Positions 1 through 8,143 are shown, counted from the first letter of the stretch. The stretch: 64,000 nucleotides of DNA from Variovorax sp. RA8 (GCF_901827175.1 NZ_LR594662.1:434001-498000), one strand, 5' to 3'. Made by a program: numbers and translations. The notes: generated by a model from the letters alone, not told the origin.

Positions 1-49
1 GCGCAATGGCGTCCACGAGTTCAATGGCTTCGAGGCTGAGTTTGAGCAC
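1..49 (-). CDS. LysR-family transcriptional regulator (N-terminal fragment, cut by window edge)
   Basis: Only the first 16 codons lie in the window. Read on the minus strand from a GTG at 49-47 they give MLKLSLEAIELVDAIA, the typical first helix of LysR-type regulators of the type MLxLSLxAIxxLDAI. An AAGGA Shine-Dalgarno sequence sits seven bases before the GTG, which supports this start. The gene is divergent from the YcaC-like hydrolase at 302, the usual layout for a LysR regulator and its target. The effector is unknown and the rest of the gene is outside the window. Confidence 0.6.
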   Translation of the reverse strand, partial: MLKLSLEAIELVDAIA

Positions 50-72
50 GGGCTCGTCCTTGGAAATAAATG

Positions 73-87
73 ATCGAAGAATTCGAT
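73..87. promoter_or_regulatory. Candidate operator palindrome in the lysR/hydrolase divergent region
   Basis: ATCGAA-GAA-TTCGAT is a perfect 6-3-6 inverted repeat in the AT-rich spacer between the divergent regulator start (49) and the hydrolase start (302). A LysR-type protein binding its own divergent promoter is the simplest reading. No convincing -35/-10 pair was recognised in the remaining spacer (88-301). Confidence 0.3.
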
Positions 88-301
88 GATTGACGGCTAA
101 AAGTTTCGTCAACGGACGTCATCAAAAGAAAGATGATCCCACCATGACTTGGAGAAACCTTCTTCGAGGCCATTGTGAATCAGATCGAATCATGACAACC
201 AAACCGCCTGACTAACGACAAGACATGCATCCGCACCGAAACGAGGATGCATGGCGCGGCAAGCCCCTTTCTCATCCAATCACCCACTCACGGAGAGCCT
301 C

Positions 302-955
302 ATGCCCATCAAAGCCACCCCCACCGCCGGCGCCAAGCTGCTGACCCCCACCGACCACACGCTCGTCATGATCGACTTCCAGTCGCAGATGGCCTTTGCC
401 ACGCACTCGATCGACGCGGTCACCCTGCGGAACAACGCCGCTCTCGTGGCCAATGCAGCGGCCGGATTCGGCGTGTCGACCATCCTCACGACCGTGGCCG
501 AGAAGAGCTTCTCGGGTCCGATGTTCAGCGAAATCACCGATGCCTTCCCGGGCCAGAAGATGCTCGACCGCACCTCGATGAACACCTGGGAAGACGCGGC
601 GGTGATCGACCGCGTGAACGAGATCGGCAAGCAGCGGATCGTGCTGTCCGGCCTCTGGACCGGCGTGTGCATCGTCGGCCCGGCGCTGTCGGCCATCGAC
701 CAGGGCTTCGAGGTGTTCGTGATCGCCGACGCGTGCGGCGACGTGTCGGCCGAGGCCCACAACCGCGCGATGGACCGCATGGTGCAAGCCGGCGCCCAGC
801 CCATGACCTCGCTGCAATACCTGCTCGAGCTGCAACGCGACTGGGCGCGCACCGACACGTACGAGATGACCACCGGCATCGCGAAGAAGTTCGGCGGCGC
901 CTACGGCCTGGGCGTGACCTACGCCAAGACCATGTTCGGCGCGCACGAAGGCTGA
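302..955 (+). CDS. Isochorismatase-family cysteine hydrolase (YcaC-like)
   Basis: A 217-residue cytoplasmic hydrolase of the isochorismatase-like superfamily. The nucleophile Asp-Lys-Cys set is visible as MIDFQ near the N-terminus and TGVCI in the middle, and the sequence has the YcaC-type pattern FSEITDAFPGQ. I chose the ATG at 302 because GGAGAG lies just upstream; an in-frame codon at 251 would add 17 residues with no family resemblance. It is the first gene of a run of five closely spaced genes reaching to 5237. YcaC proteins are octameric amidohydrolases of unknown physiological substrate, so the substrate here is not assignable. It is more distant from the two BiuH-type hydrolases at 16-19 kb than they are from each other. 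Confidence 0.85.
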   Translation: MPIKATPTAGAKLLTPTDHTLVMIDFQSQMAFATHSIDAVTLRNNAALVANAAAGFGVSTILTTVAEKSFSGPMFSEITDAFPGQKMLDRTSMNTWEDAAVIDRVNEIGKQRIVLSGLWTGVCIVGPALSAIDQGFEVFVIADACGDVSAEAHNRAMDRMVQAGAQPMTSLQYLLELQRDWARTDTYEMTTGIAKKFGGAYGLGVTYAKTMFGAHEG

Positions 956-972
956 ACGCCGCGGTGGAGAAG

Positions 973-1248
973 ATGAGGCCCTATCTCCTGTCGCTCGCGC
1001 TCGGCCTTCTGGTCGGCGTCATCTACGCGCTGTTCCAGGTGCGCTCGCCGGCGCCGCCGGTCATCGCCCTGGTGGGGCTGCTCGGAATCCTGCTCGGCGA
1101 GCAGATTCCGCCGCTCATCAAGAGCTGGGTCAAGCCCGATGCCGTGGTCACCTCGTGGCTGCACCAGCAGGTGAAGCCGCACGTATTCGGCGAGTTGCCT
1201 CAATGCGCCAAGTCCGGCTCGTCCGCGGCACCCCGCAAAGACACATGA
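973..1248 (+). CDS. XapX domain membrane protein
   Basis: A 91-residue protein with two hydrophobic segments, MRPYLLSLALGLLVGVIYAL and a second around residues 28-45, followed by EQIPPLIKSW. This matches the short XapX domain family, membrane proteins of unknown function often found next to xanthosine or purine genes and to amidohydrolases. The last four bases overlap the next start (ATGA at 1245-1248), which indicates translational coupling to the amidohydrolase. The C-terminal 30 residues are polar and not part of the family core. Confidence 0.75.
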   Translation: MRPYLLSLALGLLVGVIYALFQVRSPAPPVIALVGLLGILLGEQIPPLIKSWVKPDAVVTSWLHQQVKPHVFGELPQCAKSGSSAAPRKDT

Positions 1249-3245
1249 GCGATCCATCATTCGACGAACAGCGCCGCCGGCTCTGCCTCGGTGCGCTCGG
1301 CACCGCGCTTGCCGGTACGGCAATGGCCCAATCCAACCCTTCAAGGACACCCGACATGGCAGGCTACTCGGCCCCCCACCTGATCCTGCACAACGGCCGG
1401 ATCACCACGCTGGATCGCGCCAATCCCGTCGCCGATGCCGTGGCCATCAGGGACGGCCGTTTCACCCGCGTGGGCCGCGCGCAGGACATCTTGCCGCTGG
1501 CGGACAGCAACACCCGCGTGATCGACCTGCAGGGCAGGCGTGTGCTGCCCGGGCTGATCGACAACCATCTGCACATCATTCGCGGCGGCCTCAACTTCAA
1601 CCTCGAGCTGCGCTGGGACGGCGTGCGCAGCCTGGCCGATGCGATGGCAATGCTCAAGCGCCAGGTCGCGATCACACCCGCACCGCAGTGGGTGCGCGTG
1701 GTGGGCGGGTTCACCGAGCACCAGTTCGTGGAAAAGCGCCTGCCGACCATCGCCGAGCTGAACGCGGTGGCGCCCGACACGCCGGTGTTCCTGCTGCACC
1801 TGTACGACCGCGCGCTGCTCAATGGCGCGGCGCTGCGCGCCGTGGGCTACACCAAGGACACACCCGCGCCACCCGGCGGAGAGATCGTGCGCGACGCGGC
1901 CGGCAACCCGACCGGCCTGCTCCTGGCCAAGCCCAATGCGAGCATCCTCTACGCCACGCTGGCCAAGGGGCCGAAGCTGCCCTTCGACTACCAGCTCAAC
2001 TCCACCCGCCACTTCATGCGCGAGCTCAACCGATTGGGCGTGACCGGCGCGATCGACGCAGGCGGCGGCTTCCAGAACTTCCCCGAGGACTACCAGGTGA
2101 TCCAGCAACTGGCCGACGCCGGCCAGCTCACCATCCGCCTCGCCTACAACCTCTTCACGCAGAAGCCCAAGCAGGAGAAAGAGGACTTCCTCAACTGGAC
2201 CGCCACGTCGAACTACAAGCAGGGCGACGACTATTTCCGCCACAACGGCGCGGGCGAGATGCTGGTGTTCTCGGCCGCCGACTTCGAGGACTTTCGCCAG
2301 CCGCGGCCCGACATGGCGCCCGAGATGGAAGGCGAGCTCGAGGAGGTGGTGCGCGTGCTGGTGCAGAACAAGTGGCCGTGGCGCTTGCATGCCACCTACG
2401 ACGAGACCATCGACCGCGCGCTCGACGTGTTCGAGAAGGTGGACCGCGACACCCCGCTCGCTGGGCTGAACTGGTTCTTCGATCATTGCGAGACCATTTC
2501 GGAGAAGTCGATCGACCGCATCGCCGCGCTGGGCGGCGGCATTGCGGTGCAGCACCGCATGGCTTACCAGGGCGAGTATTTCGTGGAACGCTACGGCGCA
2601 GGCGCGGCCGAGGCTACGCCACCGGTCAAGCGCATGCTCGAGAAGGGCGTGAAGGTGTCCGCGGGCACCGACGCTACGCGCGTGGCCTCGTACAACCCGT
2701 GGGTGTCGCTCTCCTGGCTGGTCACCGGCAAGACCGTCGGCGGCATGCAGCTCTACCCGCAGCGCAACTGCCTGGACCGCGAGGCCGCGCTTCGCATGTG
2801 GACCGAGAACGTGACCTGGTTCTCGAACGAGGTCGGCAAGAAGGGCCGCATCGAGGCCGGCATGCTCGCCGACCTGGTGGTGCCCGACCGGGACTTCTTC
2901 GCCTGCCCCGAATCGGAGATTGCCGACACCACGGCGCTTCTGACCATGGTCGGCGGCAAGGTGGTGTACGCCGCGGGCCCGTTTCAGTCGCATGACGAGG
3001 GCGCACCGCCGCCGGCCATGCCCGACTGGTCGCCGGTGCGCAGCTTCGGCGGCTATGCCGGCTGGGGCGACGCCGAGGGCGCACCGCTGCAGAAGGCCCT
3101 GCGTCACGCGGCCATGTCCTGCGCCTGCGCCAACAACTGCAAAGTGCACGGCCACCAGCACGCGACGGCCTGGAGCAGCAAGCTGCCGATCGCGGATCTC
3201 AAGAGCTTCTGGGGCGCGCTGGGCTGCGCCTGCTGGGCGGTGTGA
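1245..3245 (+). CDS. Exported YtcJ-like metal-dependent amidohydrolase with Cys/His-rich C-terminal tail
   Basis: A 666-residue member of the amidohydrolase superfamily (amidohydro_3, YtcJ-like). Metal-ligand motif HLH is at residues 108-110 (DNHLHIIRGG), and the late Asp motif SAGTDATR precedes a canonical closing segment GRIEAGMLADLVVPDRD. The N-terminus QRRRLCLGALGTALAGTAMA looks like a Tat signal, so the protein is probably exported folded. Family members hydrolyse amides such as N-substituted formamides, but the substrate cannot be read here. An unusual tail of about 45 residues carries Cys626, Cys628, Cys632, His635, His637, His639, Cys661 and Cys663, a possible extra metal site. The start overlaps XapX by four bases and the stop overlaps the DoxX start. 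Confidence 0.85.
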   Translation: MSDPSFDEQRRRLCLGALGTALAGTAMAQSNPSRTPDMAGYSAPHLILHNGRITTLDRANPVADAVAIRDGRFTRVGRAQDILPLADSNTRVIDLQGRRVLPGLIDNHLHIIRGGLNFNLELRWDGVRSLADAMAMLKRQVAITPAPQWVRVVGGFTEHQFVEKRLPTIAELNAVAPDTPVFLLHLYDRALLNGAALRAVGYTKDTPAPPGGEIVRDAAGNPTGLLLAKPNASILYATLAKGPKLPFDYQLNSTRHFMRELNRLGVTGAIDAGGGFQNFPEDYQVIQQLADAGQLTIRLAYNLFTQKPKQEKEDFLNWTATSNYKQGDDYFRHNGAGEMLVFSAADFEDFRQPRPDMAPEMEGELEEVVRVLVQNKWPWRLHATYDETIDRALDVFEKVDRDTPLAGLNWFFDHCETISEKSIDRIAALGGGIAVQHRMAYQGEYFVERYGAGAAEATPPVKRMLEKGVKVSAGTDATRVASYNPWVSLSWLVTGKTVGGMQLYPQRNCLDREAALRMWTENVTWFSNEVGKKGRIEAGMLADLVVPDRDFFACPESEIADTTALLTMVGGKVVYAAGPFQSHDEGAPPPAMPDWSPVRSFGGYAGWGDAEGAPLQKALRHAAMSCACANNCKVHGHQHATAWSSKLPIADLKSFWGALGCACWAV

Positions 3246-3646
3246 TGACGAGACGCTGGCAACCCACCCCCGCGCTGCGATGGATCGCCTTGCTGCTGCT
3301 GTGTGCGGCCTACCTGCAAGGCGGCTTCAACAAGGCCGTCGATTTCAGCGCCGCTGTCGGGGAGATGAAGCACTTCGGCCTGTCGCCCGCGGCGCCGCTC
3401 GCGATCGCTGTCATCGTGCTCGAGCTCGGCGCCTCGGCGCTCATCCTCACGGGCTTCCTGCGCTGGCTCGGCGCGCTCGCGCTGGGCGGCTTCACGCTGC
3501 TCGCGACCTTCGTCGCGCTGCGGTTCTGGGAAATGCCGCAGCCCGAGCGCTTCATGGCCGCCAATTCGTTCTTCGAGCACCTGGGCCTGGTTGGCGGCTT
3601 CCTGCTGGTGGCCTGGTACGACCTGAAGGAGCGCGCGAATGGCTGA
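3245..3646 (+). CDS. DoxX family membrane protein
   Basis: A 133-residue protein with four predicted hydrophobic segments. The first carries LRWIALLLLCAAYLQGGFNKAVDF, a typical DoxX opening with the conserved glycine and lysine after helix 1. The ATG at 3245 overlaps the upstream stop (ATGA); a GTG at 3242 would add one residue. It overlaps the next gene by eight bases. DoxX-family proteins are quinone-linked or thiosulfate-oxidation-associated membrane subunits, but most are of unknown role. Here it probably works with the exported amidohydrolase or the exporter in the same unit. Confidence 0.75.
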   Translation: MTRRWQPTPALRWIALLLLCAAYLQGGFNKAVDFSAAVGEMKHFGLSPAAPLAIAVIVLELGASALILTGFLRWLGALALGGFTLLATFVALRFWEMPQPERFMAANSFFEHLGLVGGFLLVAWYDLKERANG

Positions 3647-5237
3647 TCTCGCCGATGCCGCCAAGGCCGCGAGGCCGAGCGGCAGCTTCGCCCCGCTGCG
3701 CCAGCCGGTCTTCGCCGTGCTGTGGACCGCCACCGTGCTCGGCAACATCGGCAGCTTCATGCGCGACGTGGCGAGCTCGTGGCTGGTGACCGACCTCTCG
3801 GCCAGCCCCACGGCGGTGGCGCTGATCCAGACCGCGGCCACACTGCCGATCTTCCTGCTCGCGATCCCGGCCGGGGTGCTCTCCGACATCCTCGACCGGC
3901 GGCGCTTCCTGATCTTCGTGCAGCTGGTGCTGGCGGCCGTGAGCGGCACGCTGCTGGTGCTCTCGCACACCGGCGCGCTCACGGTCGAATACCTGGTCGC
4001 GCTGACCTTCGCCGGTGGCATAGGCGCGGCGCTGATGGGGCCAACCTGGCAATCGATCGTGCCGGAGCTGGTGCCGCGCAGCGACCTGAAGAGCGCGGTG
4101 GCGCTGAACTCGCTGGGCATCAACATCGCGCGCTCCATCGGGCCGGCCGCGGGCGGCCTGATCCTCGCGAGCTTCGGCGCCGCCGTGACCTATGGCGTCG
4201 ACGTGCTCAGCTACGTGTTCGTGGTCGCGGCGCTGATCTGGTGGAAGCGCCCCGCCGCGGTGGACAGCGGCCTGTCGGAGAACTTCCTGGGTGCCTTCCG
4301 CGCCGGCCTGCGCTACACGCGTGCCAGCAAGGAGCTGCACCGTGTGCTGCTGCGCGCGGCCGTGTTCTTCGTGTTCGCCAGTGCGGTGTGGGCTTTGCTG
4401 CCACTGGTGGCGCGCCAGATGCTCGGCGGCAGTGCCGGCTTCTACGGCATCCTGCTCGGCGCCGTGGGCGCGGGCGCCATCGTCGGTGCGTTGGTCATGC
4501 CACGGCTGCGCGCACGCCTCGACGCAGACGGGCTCGTCCTGCTGGCCTCGTTGATCACTGCCGGCGTGATGGTCGTGCTGGTGTTCGGGCCGCCCAAGTG
4601 GCTGGCCGTGCTGCTGCTGTTGCTGCTGGGCCTGGGCTGGATCATTGCGCTGACCACACTCAACGGCGTGGCGCAGGCCATCTTGCCGAACTGGGTACGC
4701 GGCCGAGGGCTGGCGGTGTACCTGACCGTGTTCAACGGCGCAATGGCGGCCGGTAGCCTGGGCTGGGGCCTGGCCGCGCAGGAAGTCGGCGTGCCCTACG
4801 CGCTGGTGGCGGGTGCCGTCGGTCTGGTGACCGCTGCCTTGTTGTTCCACCGCGCCCGCCTGCCCACCGGCGAGTCGGACCTGCAGCCCTCGAACCATTG
4901 GCCCGAGCCGCTGGTGGCCGAGCCCATCGCGCACGACCGCGGCCCGGTGATGGTGCAGGTCGAATACCGCATCCGCAAGGAAGACCGCCCGGCGTTTCTC
5001 GACGCGATGAGGCGGCTGTCGCTGGAGCGCCGCCGCGACGGCGCATACGCCTGGGGCGTGACCGAGGACACCACCGACCCGGAGCGCGTCATGGAGTGGT
5101 TCCTCGTCGAATCCTGGGCCGAGCACCTGCGCCAGCACCACCGCGTATCGCATGCCGATGCCGAACTGCAGAACGAAGCCGCCCGTTTCCACATCGGGCC
5201 CCAGAAGCCCGTGGTGCATCACTTTCTTTCCATTTGA
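3639..5237 (+). CDS. MFS transporter (MFS_3/EntS-like) with C-terminal monooxygenase-like domain
   Basis: A 532-residue protein. Residues 1 to about 415 form a 12-helix major facilitator of the MFS_3/EntS type, beginning FAPLRQPVFAVLWTATVLGN and carrying the loop motif GVLSDILDRRR between helices 2 and 3. From about residue 437 (VMVQVEYRIRKEDR) a soluble domain of about 95 residues resembles an antibiotic-biosynthesis-monooxygenase (ABM) ferredoxin-like fold, ending VVHHFLSI. This fusion is recurrent in the MFS_3 family, where the tail's role is unknown. The gene overlaps DoxX by eight bases and closes the first gene group. The direction is probably export; the substrate is unknown. Confidence 0.85.
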   Translation: MADLADAAKAARPSGSFAPLRQPVFAVLWTATVLGNIGSFMRDVASSWLVTDLSASPTAVALIQTAATLPIFLLAIPAGVLSDILDRRRFLIFVQLVLAAVSGTLLVLSHTGALTVEYLVALTFAGGIGAALMGPTWQSIVPELVPRSDLKSAVALNSLGINIARSIGPAAGGLILASFGAAVTYGVDVLSYVFVVAALIWWKRPAAVDSGLSENFLGAFRAGLRYTRASKELHRVLLRAAVFFVFASAVWALLPLVARQMLGGSAGFYGILLGAVGAGAIVGALVMPRLRARLDADGLVLLASLITAGVMVVLVFGPPKWLAVLLLLLLGLGWIIALTTLNGVAQAILPNWVRGRGLAVYLTVFNGAMAAGSLGWGLAAQEVGVPYALVAGAVGLVTAALLFHRARLPTGESDLQPSNHWPEPLVAEPIAHDRGPVMVQVEYRIRKEDRPAFLDAMRRLSLERRRDGAYAWGVTEDTTDPERVMEWFLVESWAEHLRQHHRVSHADAELQNEAARFHIGPQKPVVHHFLSI

Positions 5238-5303
5238 TTCTTGCGGCCCCGAGCTGATCGAGAAGCTCGACGTGCCCTGATTGTTCGCCGGACGCGGTCA
5301 TGG

Positions 5304-5331
5304 GTGTACCTCACCCGTCGGCGCGGTACAC
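5304..5331. promoter_or_regulatory. Inverted repeat upstream of the sigma-54 promoter
   Basis: GTGTACC (5304-5310) and GGTACAC (5325-5331) form a perfect 7-bp dyad with a 14-base spacer. It lies about 35-60 bases upstream of the -24 element, a plausible position for an activator or a second regulator site. It does not match the classic NtrC consensus. The GTAC cores resemble half of the palindrome at 5385-5400, so the same GntR protein could bind both. Confidence 0.4.
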
Positions 5332-5363
5332 ATCCGTCGGGGCATCCCGCATCCAGTGAGCCA

Positions 5364-5380
5364 TTGGCACGCACCTTGCG
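5364..5380 (+). promoter_or_regulatory. Sigma-54 (RpoN) promoter of the biuret cluster
   Basis: TTGGCACGCACCTTGCG matches the RpoN consensus YTGGCACG-N4-TTGCW in every position but the last. GG at 5366-5367 and GC at 5378-5379 have exactly the 12-base register required for -24/-12 elements. The predicted transcription start is near 5391, about 20 bases before the atzF ATG. RpoN control fits a nitrogen-scavenging operon activated by NtrC under nitrogen limitation; the activator is inferred, not seen. Confidence 0.8.
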
Positions 5381-5384
5381 TCTC

Positions 5385-5400
5385 GTCTTGTACACAAGAC
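5385..5400. promoter_or_regulatory. Palindromic operator over the atzF transcription start (probable GntR/FCD site)
   Basis: GTCTTGTACACAAGAC is a perfect 7-2-7 palindrome. Its core TTGTACACAA has the TTGT-N2-ACAA form typical of FadR/FCD-subfamily GntR operators. It covers the predicted start site of the sigma-54 promoter and ends ten bases before the ATG, ideal for repression. The cluster's own GntR/FCD regulator (19189-19923) is the obvious candidate ligand-responsive repressor. Confidence 0.6.
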
Positions 5401-5410
5401 AGGATGCTTG

Positions 5411-7129
5411 ATGATGGTGCATGAAACAGCCTCTCGTCGCAGCGGGACGCCGGAGCAAGCTGGGGGAGCGGCAGCCGCGCAGGCCTGGATCGCGCGGATC
5501 GATCCGCCGCTGCCCGGCGCGGCGCATGGCCCGCTCGCCGGGCTGCGCTTCGCGGCGAAGGACAACATCGATGTCGCCGGCGTGCCCACCACCGCCGCCT
5601 GCCCCGCTTTCGCGCGCACGCCGGCGGCCCACGCGCATGTGGTGCAGCGGCTGCTCGATGCCGGTGCAAGCCTGGCCGGCAAGACCAACCTCGACCAGTT
5701 CGCCTGCGGCCTCAACGGCACGCGCTCGCCCTACGGGGCGGTGCCCAACAGCTTCGACGCGCGCTATGTGAGCGGCGGGTCGAGCTCGGGCTCTGCCTGT
5801 GCGGTCGCGGCCGGCGAGGTGGACTTCGCCCTGGGGACGGACACCGCGGGGTCGGGGCGGGTGCCGGCCGGGCTCAACAACATCGTCGGCCTCAAGCCCT
5901 CGCGCGGCCTGATCAGCGCGCGCGGCGTGGTGCCGGCGGCGCAGAGCGTGGATTGCGTGTCGATCTTCGCGCCGACCGTGGGCCTGGCGGTGCGCGTGCT
6001 GCAGGCGGCGATGGGCTTCGACGCCGAAGACCCCTACGCGCGCCGGCTCGCGCTCGCCACGCAGCCGCTGCCTGCGCGCTTTCGCTTCGGCGTGCCGCGC
6101 GCGCCGCGCTTCTTCGGCGACACGCTGTCGGCCGCCGCCTTCGAGCGCGCGCTCGCGCAGATGCAAGCGCTGGGCGGCACGCCCGTCGCCATCGACTACG
6201 CGCCGCTGGCCGATGCCGCCGCGCTGCTCTACGACAGCGCGCTGGTGGCCGAGCGCTATGCCGCCGTGCGCAGTTTCTTCGACGTCAACGAGGACCAGGT
6301 CGTCGAGCCGGTGCGCGGCATCCTGGCCGCCGGCCGGCGCTACAGCGCGGCCGATTTCGTCGACGCCCGCACGCGGCTGCAAGCGCTGGGTCAGCGCGCA
6401 GCCGCGATGTGGGAAGACATCGACCTGCTCCTCGTGCCCACCGCGCCCGCCCACTACACCATCGAGGCGATGCGCGCGGCGCCGGTCGTGCTCAACCGCA
6501 ACCTCGGCGAATACACCAACTTCGTCAACCTGCTCGACTACGCGGCGCTCTCGGTGCCTGCGAACCTGCGCGACGACGGACTGCCCTTCGGCATCACCCT
6601 GATCGGGCCCTGCGGCAGCGACCTGCAACTGGCGGAACTGGGGCAGCGCTTCCATCACGCCACGGGCCTGGCGCAAGGCGCCACCAGCCGGCCGCTGCCT
6701 GCGCCCGAGGCGCTGCCGATGGCGCCGCCGGAGCCCCTGGTGAAGCTCGCGGTCGTCGGCGCCCATCTCTCGGGCATGCCCCTGAACGCCCAGCTCACCG
6801 AGCGCGGCGCCACGCTGGTGGCGCAGACCTCGACCGCGCCGCAGTACCGGCTCTATGCGCTGCCCGGCACGGTGCCGCCCAAGCCCGGCCTGGTGCGCGT
6901 GGCGCCGGGACAGGGCGCGGCAATCGCCGTCGAGGTGTGGCAGATGCCGCTCGCGCACTACGGCAGCTTCGTCGCGCTGATCCCCGCGCCGCTGGGCATC
7001 GGCACGCTCGCGCTGGCCGACGGCAGCAGCGTGCAGGGCTTCCTGTGCGAAGGGCTGGCGCTCGAGGGCGCCGAGGACATCACGCATCTGGGCGGCTGGC
7101 GCCGCTACATCGAATCCCGCCAAGCTTGA
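5411..7129 (+). CDS. atzF: Allophanate hydrolase
   Basis: A 572-residue amidase-signature enzyme converting allophanate to ammonia and CO2, the last step of biuret and cyanurate breakdown. The Ser-cisSer-Lys triad is visible: Lys50 (FAAKDNID), Ser124 (SGGSSSGS) and Ser148 (TDTAGSGR). After the amidase domain (to about residue 440) there is the extra C-terminal domain characteristic of AtzF/DUR1-type allophanate hydrolases (VKLAVVGAHLSGMPLN, later LPGTVPPKPGLVRV). The ATG at 5411 is preceded by AGGA; ATG 5414 is an alternative. AtzF of Pseudomonas sp. ADP is about 605 residues. It is the first gene after the sigma-54 promoter and palindrome, and supplies the common end point for BiuH and AtzE downstream. 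Confidence 0.93.
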   Translation: MMVHETASRRSGTPEQAGGAAAAQAWIARIDPPLPGAAHGPLAGLRFAAKDNIDVAGVPTTAACPAFARTPAAHAHVVQRLLDAGASLAGKTNLDQFACGLNGTRSPYGAVPNSFDARYVSGGSSSGSACAVAAGEVDFALGTDTAGSGRVPAGLNNIVGLKPSRGLISARGVVPAAQSVDCVSIFAPTVGLAVRVLQAAMGFDAEDPYARRLALATQPLPARFRFGVPRAPRFFGDTLSAAAFERALAQMQALGGTPVAIDYAPLADAAALLYDSALVAERYAAVRSFFDVNEDQVVEPVRGILAAGRRYSAADFVDARTRLQALGQRAAAMWEDIDLLLVPTAPAHYTIEAMRAAPVVLNRNLGEYTNFVNLLDYAALSVPANLRDDGLPFGITLIGPCGSDLQLAELGQRFHHATGLAQGATSRPLPAPEALPMAPPEPLVKLAVVGAHLSGMPLNAQLTERGATLVAQTSTAPQYRLYALPGTVPPKPGLVRVAPGQGAAIAVEVWQMPLAHYGSFVALIPAPLGIGTLALADGSSVQGFLCEGLALEGAEDITHLGGWRRYIESRQA

Positions 7130-7142
7130 CAAGGAGTTCCCC

Positions 7143-8141
7143 ATGAGCGCATCCCGACAGATCCCCGGTACTTCGCGCCGACGCGTGCTGCAAGCCGGCG
7201 CAGCAGGCATCGCGGCGCTGGCCGCGCCGGCCGTGCTCGCCCAGGCCGCGCCCAAGATCCGCATCGGCTTCTGGCCCGTGGCGGCCGGCCTGCCCTTCTT
7301 CGCGGCGGTCGACCGCGGCTACTTCAAGGAGGCCGGGCTCGATGTGGAGCCGCTCAAGTTCGCCGGCGCGCAGCAGGTGATGGAGGCCATGCTCGCGGGC
7401 CGCTCCGACGGCAGCTCCAACGGCACCGGCTCCGCCAACCTGGCGATCGGCGAGATCGCGCAGCCGGGGCTCTTCAAGATCTTCTGCACCAACCCGAGCA
7501 ACGCCAGGTACGTGCTCGACGAGTTCATCGTCGCCAAGGACAGCCCGGTCAAGAGCATGGCCGAGCTCAAGGGCAAGAAGGTGGCCTCGGGCCCGGGCAT
7601 CCAGAACGTGACCCTGTGCAAGACGATGCTGGAGCGCGCCGGCGCCACCGGCGCCGCGGTCTCCGAACTGCCGATCGGCCAGCACGTGGCCGCGCTGGTG
7701 GCAGGGCAGGTCGATGCCTGCTACACGCTCGAGCCCACGGGCACCGTGGGCCGCATGAACGGCACCACCCGCGTGCTGGAGGCCGGCGTGGTCGCGAAAT
7801 ACATCCTGGGCGATCCGATGGCGCCGTGGCACGGCGGTGCCGCGAGTCTCACGAGCGAGTTCATCAAGAAGAACCCCGAGGCGGCGAAGAAATTCATCGC
7901 CGCCTATGCGCGCGGCATCGAGCTGGTGCGCACCAGGCCCGATGAGGCGCGCACGCACATGAAGGGCTACACCGCCATCGAGGGCGCGCTGACCGCCGAG
8001 GTGCCGCTGGCCTCGTACATGCTCTACAACGAGTTCAAGCCCACCGACCTGGCCCACTTCCAGAAGTTCTACGACCTGTTCACCGAGAAGGGCATCTTCG
8101 AGAAGAAGGTGTCGGTCGACGGGTTGATTTATCGGGGCTGA
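7143..8141 (+). CDS. ABC transporter substrate-binding protein, NitT/TauT family (NMT1/SsuA-like)
   Basis: A 332-residue periplasmic binding protein. A Tat-type signal (TSRRRVLQAGAAGIAALAAP, cleavage after AQA near residue 35) is followed by IRIGFWPVAAGLPFFAAVDR and GYFKEAGLDVEPLKF, the hallmark opening of SsuA/TauA/NMT1-like proteins. AAGGAG precedes the ATG. It starts a three-gene importer (binding protein, permease, ATPase) directly behind atzF. The ligand is probably a ureido compound such as biuret or triuret by context, but the sequence itself does not show this. Confidence 0.88.
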   Translation: MSASRQIPGTSRRRVLQAGAAGIAALAAPAVLAQAAPKIRIGFWPVAAGLPFFAAVDRGYFKEAGLDVEPLKFAGAQQVMEAMLAGRSDGSSNGTGSANLAIGEIAQPGLFKIFCTNPSNARYVLDEFIVAKDSPVKSMAELKGKKVASGPGIQNVTLCKTMLERAGATGAAVSELPIGQHVAALVAGQVDACYTLEPTGTVGRMNGTTRVLEAGVVAKYILGDPMAPWHGGAASLTSEFIKKNPEAAKKFIAAYARGIELVRTRPDEARTHMKGYTAIEGALTAEVPLASYMLYNEFKPTDLAHFQKFYDLFTEKGIFEKKVSVDGLIYRG

Positions 8142-8143
8142 CC

